NCBI RefSeq assembly: GCF_900451195.1
Contig: NZ_UGHR01000001.1
Location: 372,001-436,000, forward strand
Length of the DNA: 64,000 bases
Reading direction: 5' to 3'
Source: Iodobacter fluviatilis
GTDB lineage: Bacteria; Pseudomonadota; Gammaproteobacteria; Burkholderiales; Chitinibacteraceae
Under the pieces are notes generated by a model. That model searched no databases, was not told where the DNA came from, and saw nothing but the letters and a program-made list of their open reading frames with translations. Every line of letters starts with the position of its first letter. Position 1 is the stretch's first letter. Shown here piece after piece: positions 49,217 to 57,151 of the stretch. Position numbers and translations under genes: made by a program.

Positions 49217-50328
49217 TTTGCGGCACTGGCGGCAGTTTTTGGCGCACTTGCGTCACGTTTTTTGGCTTCGCGTACTTTGCTGCCTTCACGCAGATTTTGC
49301 CCGCCTTCTTTCACTACTTTGATATTGCTGCCAATGCCGCTGACCACGGCGCGCTCGTTTTCGACTTGCAGCAATTCAACCTGTATCGATTTAACCGTTT
49401 GATCTGCCTGAATGGCAAAAACAAAGCGATGATCTGGGCCGGTTTGTACCGCCTGAGTCGGCAAGACTACGGCGTTTTTAAGCGTGCCCGCAGCCACTTG
49501 CACAGGTACAAAAGCGCCAGGCCAGAGCAGGTTTTTGGGGTTGGAAAATTCTGCCTTTAAGGCGATGGTGCCCGAGCTTGAGTTAACGGCATTATCGATA
49601 AAGCTCAGCTTGCCCTGCATTTTATTGCCGTCGGCTAAGCGGGCGCTGACTAAAATAGGCTGAGGTGCGTTTTGTAAAAGACTTAAATCACGCTCAGGCA
49701 GGCTGAATGCCACGGTGATGGGGTCCAGCTGGCTGATGGTCACCAGTGGAATTGCAATACTTGGCTGCACATAGCTGCCGGTATGCACTTCAACCAGACC
49801 CGCACGGCCACTGAGCGGTGCTTTGATTTGCGAATAAGATAAGTTGATTTTTGCCGCATCCACCGCCGCACGCTCTGCAGCGAGTGTGGCTTGCAGGGTT
49901 TCTAATTTGCTTTGGGCATTGTCGAGTGCGGTTTTGGAAATAAAGCTTTGAAGTGCTAGCTCTTTAGAGCGGGTGTAATCCCTTTCTGCGGCAGCTAGCT
50001 GGGCCTGGCTTTGTGCGAGTTTAGCAATGGCCTGGCGCACATTGGCTTCCTCGGTCCTGGCGTCTAGGCTGAATAAAAGCTGGCCCGCCTGGATCTGATC
50101 ACCTTCTTTAAAATGAACTTTACTAATCAAGCCACTTGTTTGCGGGCGGACTTCCACCTGATCCAGCGGGCTGACATGGCCCTGTGCGCTTAAATTCAGC
50201 GCAATGTCCGCCGTCTGCGTTGTGGTGGCCGTTACTTGCTGGGGAGGGCGCTCAGTTTTTTCTTTTACTGTTTCTTTACCACAGCCCACAAGGATCAGGG
50301 CAATCAGGGTCAGGCTAAATTTAGTCAT
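49213..50328 (-). CDS. RND efflux periplasmic adaptor (membrane fusion lipoprotein)
   Basis: This is a 371-residue protein. Lipobox LVGCG (Cys about 16) anchors it to the inner membrane. The barrel-sandwich halves are VEVRPQTSGLISKVHFKEGD and INLSYSQIKAPLSGRAGLVE, separated by an alpha-hairpin (TEEANVRQAIAKLAQSQAQL and following). The beta-barrel and membrane-proximal domains come after, then a Lys/Ala-rich C-terminal tail (AKKRDASAPKTAASAAK) that is unusual. Family knowledge: it links permease and outer-membrane channel. It overlaps both neighbours (8 bases with lplT, 4 with the permease), so all three are probably one operon. Confidence 0.9.
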   Translation of the reverse strand: MTKFSLTLIALILVGCGKETVKEKTERPPQQVTATTTQTADIALNLSAQGHVSPLDQVEVRPQTSGLISKVHFKEGDQIQAGQLLFSLDARTEEANVRQAIAKLAQSQAQLAAAERDYTRSKELALQSFISKTALDNAQSKLETLQATLAAERAAVDAAKINLSYSQIKAPLSGRAGLVEVHTGSYVQPSIAIPLVTISQLDPITVAFSLPERDLSLLQNAPQPILVSARLADGNKMQGKLSFIDNAVNSSSGTIALKAEFSNPKNLLWPGAFVPVQVAAGTLKNAVVLPTQAVQTGPDHRFVFAIQADQTVKSIQVELLQVENERAVVSGIGSNIKVVKEGGQNLREGSKVREAKKRDASAPKTAASAAK

Positions 50329-51613
50329 TCATAATTCCAGCACGAACACCGCGCCGAAATCGTACGGTGATCGCAATCATAGTCAGGGCCACCATCAGGC
50401 CAAAGCCGGTAATAATGGCGTACATAGGAGGAATTCCACTGGCCTGGAATTGGTGGGCTACCGCTTTACTCACATTGTCGGTAATGGGATGGCTGAAATA
50501 TTTCACCATCATGGCATGTATACCTACCATGACCAGAATACCGATATTTTCATTAAAATTTTGCACGGCAATAGAGTGCCCCGCACCCATCAGTGTATGC
50601 CCTCTGTGTTGCAACATTGCGTTCAATGGCACCACAAAGAAGCCGGACAGGCAGCCAACAATAAACATCAGAAACGCAGCCAGCCAGGTATTGTGAACAA
50701 ACAGCATGCCGATCACCAAAATGCCCATGGCGATACCCGCAGGTAAAACACAAAATGCTTTTTTGAGCGGAACATAATGCCCAGCAAGAATGGCGCCTGC
50801 CGCAATGCCAAATGCAACGACTGCGACTAGTTGAGTCGCTTGCTCCATGGAAAAGTTCAACCAAATAATGGCCCAGTTCAATACTACCAAGCGCATGGTG
50901 GCACCCGCGCCCCAGAATAGCGTGGTAACACCAAGGGATAACTGGCCCTGAGGGTCTTTCCAAAGCTTGGCTACGCAGCCCCAGAATTCTTTAATCAGCG
51001 CGACAGGCTGCAGCTGCAAGGGTTTGAGCTCTATATTTAATTTAGGGATGTAGCAGTTCAGCCAAGATGCGGCTAGATAGAGCAAAATAATTGCAGCAAT
51101 CGCAAAGGTTGCCGGGGTAAAGAAAGCCCCCAGCACGGTGCTGTTTAGCCAGGGAGCAACGTGAGAGCCAGCAAGTAAGCCGCCTAATATCGTGCCAAAG
51201 ATAATGGCACTGACGGTTGCGCCTTCCAGCCAGCCATTGGCGGCAACCAGTTTTTCGTGAGGTAAGTATTCGGTAATGATGCCGTATTTGGCAGGGGAAT
51301 AGGCTGCAGCGCCAAAGCCGACAAGGGCGTAGGCCATAATCGGCGGGATGCCCACAAGCATGCCAAGGCAACCGGCCAGTTTGATGCCATTACAAATCAT
51401 CATGGCCTTGCCCTTGTGCATGGAATCGGCAAAAGAGCCGGCAAAGGGGGCAAGCACTACATAGGACACTGTAAAACACCAAAGTAGCATGGATAAATGC
51501 CATTCGGGGGAGTGTTGCTCTTTTAGTAGCGCAAGGGCCGCAAAGAAGAGGGCGTTGTCAGCAAGCGCAGATAAAAATTGCGCGCCAAGAATAATGAAAA
51601 ATCCACGATCCAT
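50321..51613 (-). CDS. lplT: Lysophospholipid transporter LplT-like (MFS)
   Basis: This 430-residue major facilitator protein has about 12 helices. The N terminus (MDRGFFIILGAQFLSALADNALFF, split by its ADNALF motif) and the block YSPAKYGIITEYLPHEKLVAANGWLEG are typical of LplT. Family knowledge: LplT moves lysophospholipids across the inner membrane for reacylation by Aas, which is not seen here. The stop overlaps the adaptor start by eight bases, an odd coupling to an efflux system. The start is preceded by a weak ribosome site (AAGATGG). Confidence 0.88.
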   Translation of the reverse strand: MDRGFFIILGAQFLSALADNALFFAALALLKEQHSPEWHLSMLLWCFTVSYVVLAPFAGSFADSMHKGKAMMICNGIKLAGCLGMLVGIPPIMAYALVGFGAAAYSPAKYGIITEYLPHEKLVAANGWLEGATVSAIIFGTILGGLLAGSHVAPWLNSTVLGAFFTPATFAIAAIILLYLAASWLNCYIPKLNIELKPLQLQPVALIKEFWGCVAKLWKDPQGQLSLGVTTLFWGAGATMRLVVLNWAIIWLNFSMEQATQLVAVVAFGIAAGAILAGHYVPLKKAFCVLPAGIAMGILVIGMLFVHNTWLAAFLMFIVGCLSGFFVVPLNAMLQHRGHTLMGAGHSIAVQNFNENIGILVMVGIHAMMVKYFSHPITDNVSKAVAHQFQASGIPPMYAIITGFGLMVALTMIAITVRFRRGVRAGIMND

Positions 51614-51912
51614 CTTGGAACAGTACCCTTTTTTATAGTGTGGGGTTTATATCACGAAATGCAGGCATCCTGCCGGACTTAGGTGGCCGATGCAAAAAAT
51701 TGCATGATCAGGATCAGATTTTGCCGGATTTACAGCGTAAATGTGAGGCATTGGTCAATATAAGCAGTTAAGTACAAGGCTAGGAAGGTGATTTTTACGC
51801 TGACAGATCCTAAGCCCTGCAGCTTGCCATCAGTAAAGCATTGTCGCTTTTGCGTCTTACATGTCATCAACAAGGTTTATACTCTACGCTTTTCCTTTGC
51901 CATGGTTTTGTC

Positions 51913-52986
51913 ATGACCCGCCCGATTCGTGCTGTGATTCATACGGCAGCACTTGCTTCTAATTATGCGCATGTAAAAGCATGCGCACCAAATAGTAAAG
52001 TTTTTGCAGTTGTTAAAGCGAATGCCTACGGCCATGGCATTGCAAATATGGCAGCTGCGCTGCCCGGTGCAGATGCTTTTGCTACTTTAGAAATGCCTTC
52101 TGCACTGACCTTAAGAGAGTTAGGGGTAAAGCAAGCCATTCTATTATTAGAAGGTGTATTTTCTGCTGCCGAGCTGCAGCTGTGCGCCAAGCACGATTTC
52201 TGGCTGTCAGTGCATGATGAGCGCGGCATAGGCTGGCTAGAAAACACTGATTTAAGCCGTCCTGTGCATATTTTCTTAAAATTAAATACCGGCATGAACC
52301 GGCTTGGCTTTCCGGCCGAAAAAGCGCCGGCTTTAGTTGAGCGCCTGCAACATTGCAGTAATGTGGCAAGTATTACGCTGATGGCACATTTTGCGACAGC
52401 GGATGATCCGGAGCAGGGGGTGGCCGCGCAATGCGCACGTTTTGACGCGGCATGCAGCGGGCTGGCGCTGCCTGTTTCTCTTGCTAATTCGGCCGCTTTA
52501 CTGGCTTACCCGGAAACACAACGTCAGTGGGTAAGACCCGGCATTGTTTTATATGGTTCATCCCCTTTTAGCGAAAAAAGTGCTGCAGAGCTGGGTTTGC
52601 AGGCGGCCATGACTTTAAGTGCTGAAGTGATCGCTGTTCAGGATCTTAAAGAAGGCGATACCGTCGGATATGGCGCCGGCTTCGTTGCAGCAAGGCCAAT
52701 GCGGATAGGGATTGTGGCCTGCGGCTACGCCGATGGTTATCCGCGCCACGCACCAACGGGAACCCCAGCTTTGGTGGATGGCGCGCGCAGCAGGCTGATA
52801 GGCCGGGTATCGATGGATATGCTGGCTGTTGATTTAAGCGAATTACCTAGCTCTGGTGTGGGAAGCTCGGTTGAGCTATGGGGCAAAAACTTGCCGGTTG
52901 ATGATGTTGCCGCTGCGGCAGGCACCATCGGCTATGAGCTGATGTGCGCAGTAGCGGCCCGGGTGCCTGTATTTGTCGAGTTCTGA
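51913..52986 (+). CDS. alr: Alanine racemase
   Basis: This is a 357-residue protein from ATG 51913, selected because MTRPIRAVIHTAALASNY matches the family start. A TTG at 51841 would add 24 unsupported residues. The PLP-binding Lys35 lies in FAVVKANAYGHG, and the second catalytic region is GDTVGYGAGF (Tyr). RVSMDMLAVDLSELP and GTIGYEL close the C-terminal barrel. Family knowledge: it makes D-alanine for peptidoglycan. No good ribosome site precedes the ATG. It is divergent from lplT across a 300-base gap with no other gene visible. Confidence 0.93.
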   Translation: MTRPIRAVIHTAALASNYAHVKACAPNSKVFAVVKANAYGHGIANMAAALPGADAFATLEMPSALTLRELGVKQAILLLEGVFSAAELQLCAKHDFWLSVHDERGIGWLENTDLSRPVHIFLKLNTGMNRLGFPAEKAPALVERLQHCSNVASITLMAHFATADDPEQGVAAQCARFDAACSGLALPVSLANSAALLAYPETQRQWVRPGIVLYGSSPFSEKSAAELGLQAAMTLSAEVIAVQDLKEGDTVGYGAGFVAARPMRIGIVACGYADGYPRHAPTGTPALVDGARSRLIGRVSMDMLAVDLSELPSSGVGSSVELWGKNLPVDDVAAAAGTIGYELMCAVAARVPVFVEF

Positions 52987-53014
52987 TCCGGGCTTTAACC
53001 ATACCGCAATGCAT

Positions 53015-53063
53015 AAAGGCGCAAACAAAGCTTATCAGTCAGCTTTAGTTTTGCGCCTTTTTT
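53015..53063 (+). terminator. Terminator after alr
   Basis: AAAGGCGCAAA and TTTGCGCCTTT are perfectly complementary with a 24-base loop, followed by TTT. The remaining 53064-53316 is AT-rich promoter-type DNA for lysC with no gene. Confidence 0.8.
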
Positions 53064-53316
53064 GTTTAACACGATTTATTTCTTTTGAGTGTGTTTGCTT
53101 TTTCTATGTTGGTTTTTTGTTGTTCTTTGCACTAAATAGCAGGCTCAGGGCGATGTGTTTAAAACATATAGCCATTGCTTGTGATGTTTATGCCTAAACA
53201 GCATAACAATTCATGAATAAATAATGACTTAAACTGTTTTCTTGCTCGAAAAGATCGCCGGCTTTCATTACAATGATCTTTCCTTTTAAAACCTACCCAA
53301 GCAGCAGGTTTGATCC

Positions 53317-54543
53317 ATGGCATTGATTGTCCAGAAATATGGCGGCACCTCGGTAGGTACTACCGAGCGGATTAAAAACGTGGCTCGCCGCGTGGCTAAA
53401 TTCAAAGCAGAAGGGCACGATATAGTCGTTGCTGTTTCTGCGATGTCCGGCGAAACCAATAAGCTGATCGCACTGGCTAAAGAAATTCAGGCCAACCCAG
53501 ATCCTCGTGAATTGGATGTCATTGTCTCTACCGGTGAGCAGGTCACTATTGGCCTACTGGCTATGGCGCTGAAAGAAATCGGCGTTGATGCAGTAAGCTA
53601 CACCGGTGGTCAGGTCAAGATCCTGACCGACAGCGCGCACACCAAGGCGCGCATCCAGCATATTGACGATGGCGGAATGCGCAGCGATCTGGCCGCTGGC
53701 AAGGTTGTGATTGTTGCGGGCTTTCAGGGCGTAGACGCACAGGGCAATATCACGACCTTGGGCCGTGGTGGCTCCGACACCACAGGTGTTGCGCTGGCCG
53801 CAGCACTTAAGGCTGACGAATGCCAGATCTACACCGATGTGGATGGCGTTTACACCACAGACCCGCGCGTAGTGCCAGAGGCACGCAAGCTTTCCACGAT
53901 TACTTTTGAAGAAATGCTGGAAATGGCCAGCTTAGGCTCAAAGGTATTACAGACCCGATCGGTTGAATTTGCCGGTAAATACAATGTGAAGTTACGTGTC
54001 TTGTCTTCTTTTGAAGAAGAGGGCGATGGCACGCTGATTACCTTCGAGGAAGACAGTAAGATGGAAAAACCCGTTATTTCCGGCATTGCGTTTAACCGTG
54101 ATGAAGCCCGTATCAATGTGATCGGCGTGCCAGATAAACCGGGCATTGCTTATCAAATTTTAGGGCCAGTGGCGGATGCTAATATCGACGTTGATATGAT
54201 TATCCAAAACGTGGGCCAGGATGGCACAACTGATTTCTCCTTTACCGTCCCTAAAAATGATTTGGGCCGTGCGATTAAAGTATTAGAAGGCGCACAAAGC
54301 CAGATCAGCGCCCGCCAGATCAATGGCGACGATAAGATCTGTAAAGTATCGATCGTGGGTGTGGGCATGCGCTCGCATGTCGGTGTGGCTTCAACAATGT
54401 TCCGCACGCTTGCTGAAGAAGGGATCAATATCCAAATGATTTCTACTTCCGAGATTAAAATCTCAGTTGTGGTGGATGAAAAGTATCTTGAGCTTGCTGT
54501 GCGCGTGCTGCATAAAGCGTTTGGTCTGGATACAATTGAGTAA
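53317..54543 (+). CDS. lysC: Aspartate kinase
   Basis: This 408-residue aspartokinase has ALIVQKYGGTSVGTTERIKN at the N terminus, then AVSAMSGETNKL, STGEQVTIGLLAMAL, GRGGSDTTGVALAAAL and a kinase-closing TDVDGVYTTDPR. Two ACT domains at the C terminus (INVIGVPDKPGIAYQI and CKVSIVGVGMRSHVGVASTM) bind the feedback inhibitors. Length and order match the monofunctional alpha/beta type enzyme whose beta subunit may start internally. Family knowledge: it is the first step to lysine, threonine and methionine. It is a single gene with a strong terminator downstream. Confidence 0.96.
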   Translation: MALIVQKYGGTSVGTTERIKNVARRVAKFKAEGHDIVVAVSAMSGETNKLIALAKEIQANPDPRELDVIVSTGEQVTIGLLAMALKEIGVDAVSYTGGQVKILTDSAHTKARIQHIDDGGMRSDLAAGKVVIVAGFQGVDAQGNITTLGRGGSDTTGVALAAALKADECQIYTDVDGVYTTDPRVVPEARKLSTITFEEMLEMASLGSKVLQTRSVEFAGKYNVKLRVLSSFEEEGDGTLITFEEDSKMEKPVISGIAFNRDEARINVIGVPDKPGIAYQILGPVADANIDVDMIIQNVGQDGTTDFSFTVPKNDLGRAIKVLEGAQSQISARQINGDDKICKVSIVGVGMRSHVGVASTMFRTLAEEGINIQMISTSEIKISVVVDEKYLELAVRVLHKAFGLDTIE

Positions 54544-54624
54544 AATCAGCTCAGAATAAAGAATCTGACTCTGTCCTAAAACAATGTTTGTTATGTTTTT
54601 GACCGTGATATCTGATTTTTTAAA

Positions 54625-54660
54625 AAGGTGCAGAATTTTTTATTCTGCACCTTCTTGTTT
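54625..54660 (+). terminator. Terminator after lysC
   Basis: AAGGTGCAGAAT and ATTCTGCACCTT form a perfect 12-bp stem with loop TTTTT, followed by CTTGTTTTTTT. Confidence 0.9.
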
Positions 54661-54792
54661 TTTTACCTTACAAAACAAAACACTAGCTTTTGATTGATGC
54701 CGTACTGTAAGAAATAGCTAATGAAACTTAAATTATTTTCAGCTTAGCGGTTGACGGCTTTGCGGTGTTTGCGTAGTATTCGGGTCCTTGAC

Positions 54793-54885
54793 GGAGAGTT
54801 GGCCGAGTGGTCGAAGGCACTCCCCTGCTAAGGGAGCATACGGGCAAAACCTGTATCGAGGGTTCGAATCCCTTGCTCTCCGCCA
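54793..54885 (+). tRNA. tRNA-Ser(GCT)
   Basis: This is a 93-base type II tRNA with encoded CCA. The acceptor stem is GGAGAGT/GCTCTCC, anticodon GCT is at 54827-54829, a long variable arm is present and the T loop is GGTTCGAATCC. It is the first of seven tRNA genes in this cluster. Confidence 0.95.
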
Positions 54886-54893
54886 AGCATGTT

Positions 54894-54970
54894 GCGGCTG
54901 TAGCTCAGTTGGATAGAGTATCTGGCTACGAACCAGAGGGTCAGGAGTTCGAATCTCTTCAGCCGCACCA
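54894..54970 (+). tRNA. tRNA-Arg(ACG), copy 1
   Basis: This is a 77-base tRNA with acceptor GCGGCTG/CAGCCGC, anticodon ACG at 54928-54930, T loop GTTCGAATC and encoded CCA. It is identical to copies 2 and 3. Confidence 0.95.
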
Positions 54971-55021
54971 TTAAATACGTTGAGTCTTTTGATTCAGTGA
55001 TATTTAAGTAGTTTTAAAGAT

Positions 55022-55096
55022 GTTCCCATAGTTTAGCGGTTAGAACACTGCCCTTTCACGGCGGCGGCCGGGGTTCGATTCCCCGTGGGAACGCCA
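55022..55096 (+). tRNA. tRNA-Glu(TTC), copy 1
   Basis: This is a 75-base tRNA with acceptor GTTCCCA/TGGGAAC, anticodon TTC at 55055-55057, T loop GGTTCGATTCC and encoded CCA. Confidence 0.95.
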
Positions 55097-55127
55097 GAAT
55101 TTGTAAGACGTAAGTTCGGAATATCAA

Positions 55128-55149
55128 GGCCGGCTAAGCCGGTTTTTTT
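55128..55149 (+). terminator. Terminator between first and second tRNA units
   Basis: CCGGC-TAA-GCCGG, extended by G-U pairs, is followed by seven T residues. It would end the Ser-Arg-Glu transcript, so the later units may need their own promoter. Confidence 0.6.
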
Positions 55150-55167
55150 ATTTTTTGAACTTGCAGA

Positions 55168-55244
55168 GCGGCTGTAGCTCAGTTGGATAGAGTATCTGGC
55201 TACGAACCAGAGGGTCAGGAGTTCGAATCTCTTCAGCCGCACCA
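55168..55244 (+). tRNA. tRNA-Arg(ACG), copy 2
   Basis: It is identical to copy 1, with anticodon ACG at 55202-55204. The downstream spacer CATTAAATACGTTGAGTC is also conserved, showing unit duplication. Confidence 0.95.
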
Positions 55245-55295
55245 TTAAATACGTTGAGTCTTTTGATTCAGTAATATTTAAGTAGTTTTAAAGAT

Positions 55296-55370
55296 GTTCC
55301 CATAGTTTAGCGGTTAGAACACTGCCCTTTCACGGCGGCGGCCGGGGTTCGATTCCCCGTGGGAACGCCA
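55296..55370 (+). tRNA. tRNA-Glu(TTC), copy 2
   Basis: It is identical to copy 1, with anticodon TTC at 55329-55331 and encoded CCA. Confidence 0.95.
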
Positions 55371-55393
55371 AAATTTAGTATATACAGAAGTAT

Positions 55394-55470
55394 GCGGCTG
55401 TAGCTCAGTTGGATAGAGTATCTGGCTACGAACCAGAGGGTCAGGAGTTCGAATCTCTTCAGCCGCACCA
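55394..55470 (+). tRNA. tRNA-Arg(ACG), copy 3
   Basis: It is identical to copies 1 and 2, with anticodon ACG at 55428-55430. Confidence 0.95.
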
Positions 55471-55522
55471 TTAAATACCTTGAGTCTTTTGATTTAGTGA
55501 TATTTAAGTAGTTTTAAAAAAT

Positions 55523-55597
55523 GTTCCCATAGTTTAGCGGTTAGAACACTGCCCTTTCACGGCGGCGGCCGGGGTTCGATTCCCCGTGGGAACGCCA
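55523..55597 (+). tRNA. tRNA-Glu(TTC), copy 3
   Basis: It is identical to copies 1 and 2, with anticodon TTC at 55556-55558. It is the last tRNA of the cluster. Confidence 0.95.
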
Positions 55598-55626
55598 AGT
55601 ATTGCATGATGCATACTGTATAAATC

Positions 55627-55659
55627 ACCACTCCACCTCATGGGTTGAGTGGTTTTTTT
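55627..55659 (+). terminator. Terminator of the tRNA cluster
   Basis: ACCACTC and GAGTGGT arms with a 13-base loop are followed by six T residues, 30 bases after the last tRNA. Confidence 0.8.
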
Positions 55660-55679
55660 ACGCCTGAAATTTGTGTGAC

Positions 55680-56606
55680 TTATTGAAGCGGTTTGCTTAA
55701 ATTGTTTTGCAAGCGTGCTTGGATACGTGGCACAACAAATTGAATAAACGCCTCATATTTTTTGGGTAGCGGGTGATGGTAGGGGTAGACCAGATAAAAG
55801 GGGTAGGGCGCTGGTTGCCAGCCTGGTAAAACCTCCTGGATTTCACCTTTACTGACCAGAGGCTCTGCAATATAGGCAGGTAATAAAGCGACACCAAAGC
55901 CAGCAGCAACAGCGCTGGCTGTGCTGGCATAGCTATCAATAGAGAACTGGCTATGTAGCTCAATTTGCTCGATTTTTCCTTCGCATTCCAGTAGCCAGCT
56001 GCCTTCTTGCTCTTGATGTAATTCGAGTAAAACACGGTGTGACATTAAATCACAAGGATGATCCAGCCGTCCTGCCTGTGCAAGATAACTAGCTGAGGCA
56101 TAAATCCTTTTTTGTGATAAGCCCAGATGCCTTGCCACCAGATTTTCATCTCCCACTGTTCTTGATCTAAGGCAAAAATCAATACCATCTGCGATGGGGT
56201 TTTTAAGCCTGTGATCCGTGTCTAATTCAAGGCGTATGGCAGGGTATTGCAAGCTGAATTCAACTAGGATGGGGGCCAGTATGGTTTGCCCGAAGGCTTG
56301 AGTGGCACTAATACGAAGTGGCCCCTCTACCGTTGCCTGCAGTCCTTCAATATCCCTGCGTGATTGCTGCAGCATCTCTCGTAATGCAGCAGCATGCACA
56401 GCCAGCCTGATCCCCGCCTCTGTGAGTGATACCCGTCTTGTGGTTCTGAGCACCAGCAGGGTAGCAAGCTCTGCCTCTAGGCGTTTTACACTTTGGCTGA
56501 TATGGCTTTTAGTGCAAGCAAGTAAGTCAGCCGCGGCGGTAAAGCTGGCAGTGCGTGCAAGCGCATCGAAGGCGAGTAAGGCATCAGGTGGGAGCATTGT
56601 TTTCAT
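55680..56606 (-). CDS. LysR-family transcriptional regulator
   Basis: This is a 308-residue protein from ATG 56606. A TTG two codons earlier is possible. The N-terminal winged helix is LLAFDALARTASFTAAADLL followed by ACTKSHISQSVKRLEAEL, in the usual LysR position. The C-terminal effector domain starts at EGPLRISATQAFGQTILAPI. It resembles the subgroup with AFGQTILAP motifs, which often control an adjacent divergent gene. Here the divergent neighbour is only a 62-codon ORF, so the target is unclear. A 9-bp inverted repeat lies in the divergent gap. Confidence 0.9.
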   Translation of the reverse strand: MKTMLPPDALLAFDALARTASFTAAADLLACTKSHISQSVKRLEAELATLLVLRTTRRVSLTEAGIRLAVHAAALREMLQQSRRDIEGLQATVEGPLRISATQAFGQTILAPILVEFSLQYPAIRLELDTDHRLKNPIADGIDFCLRSRTVGDENLVARHLGLSQKRIYASASYLAQAGRLDHPCDLMSHRVLLELHQEQEGSWLLECEGKIEQIELHSQFSIDSYASTASAVAAGFGVALLPAYIAEPLVSKGEIQEVLPGWQPAPYPFYLVYPYHHPLPKKYEAFIQFVVPRIQARLQNNLSKPLQ

Positions 56607-56643
56607 ATGCAAACAGTGTGTCGTTTTTAGCTAGTTTATCGCA

Positions 56644-56680
56644 ATTTAATTGCCAATTACTATGTCATTGTCAATTAAAT
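56644..56680. promoter_or_regulatory. Inverted repeat, candidate LysR-type operator
   Basis: ATTTAATTG (56644-56652) and CAATTAAAT (56672-56680) are perfect complements 19 bases apart, in the divergent gap just upstream of the LysR gene. It does not show the exact T-N11-A pattern, so it is only a candidate. Confidence 0.4.
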
Positions 56681-56697
56681 AAAACGATGGTGCCAGA

Positions 56698-56886
56698 ATG
56701 ATTGCGATCTTACGTCAGTTTTTTAACGCCCGTATTCAGCGGCCTGTGCAAATAACTTTTTATCTGAAACGAGCCGTGACTGCGCTGCTTGGTTTTTGGT
56801 GGCGGGGTTTCTTGCCTTGCGGGCAGGCATTAAGGGATGAAATTGAGGCATTAGAGCGTGTGCGGGATCGCTGGCGTTCCCGCTAG
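56698..56886 (+). CDS. Possible small protein divergent from LysR regulator
   Basis: This is a 62-residue ORF from ATG 56698 with only a weak GGTG ahead. It has an amphipathic, Arg-rich N terminus (MIAILRQFFNARIQRPVQIT), a hydrophobic middle (AVTALLGFWWRGFLPCG) and a helical end (RDEIEALERVRDRWRSR). I do not recognise it. Its place opposite a LysR gene is the usual one for a regulated target, which gives modest support. Confidence 0.4.
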   Translation: MIAILRQFFNARIQRPVQITFYLKRAVTALLGFWWRGFLPCGQALRDEIEALERVRDRWRSR

Positions 56887-57151
56887 CCGTCATCGATCTA
56901 AGGTTGGGTAATTCAGTCCATAAAATATAGTTTTCATGTGGTTTGCCATAAAGCGATGCATCTGATCAGGGATAATACCTGGCTGTGCAGCAACAACTCT
57001 GTGGGACACTCTGAGTCAATGAAGGTTTTAGGCAGCTTGCCTGAATTTTTCATAAAATGAAGGGTATCTTTTAGTTTGCAAAAAAATGGTTCTAAAAGTT
57101 TACTTTTAGCGATTGTTGTTGGCGAACAGGGTGGAAAGCACATTGGCTAAA

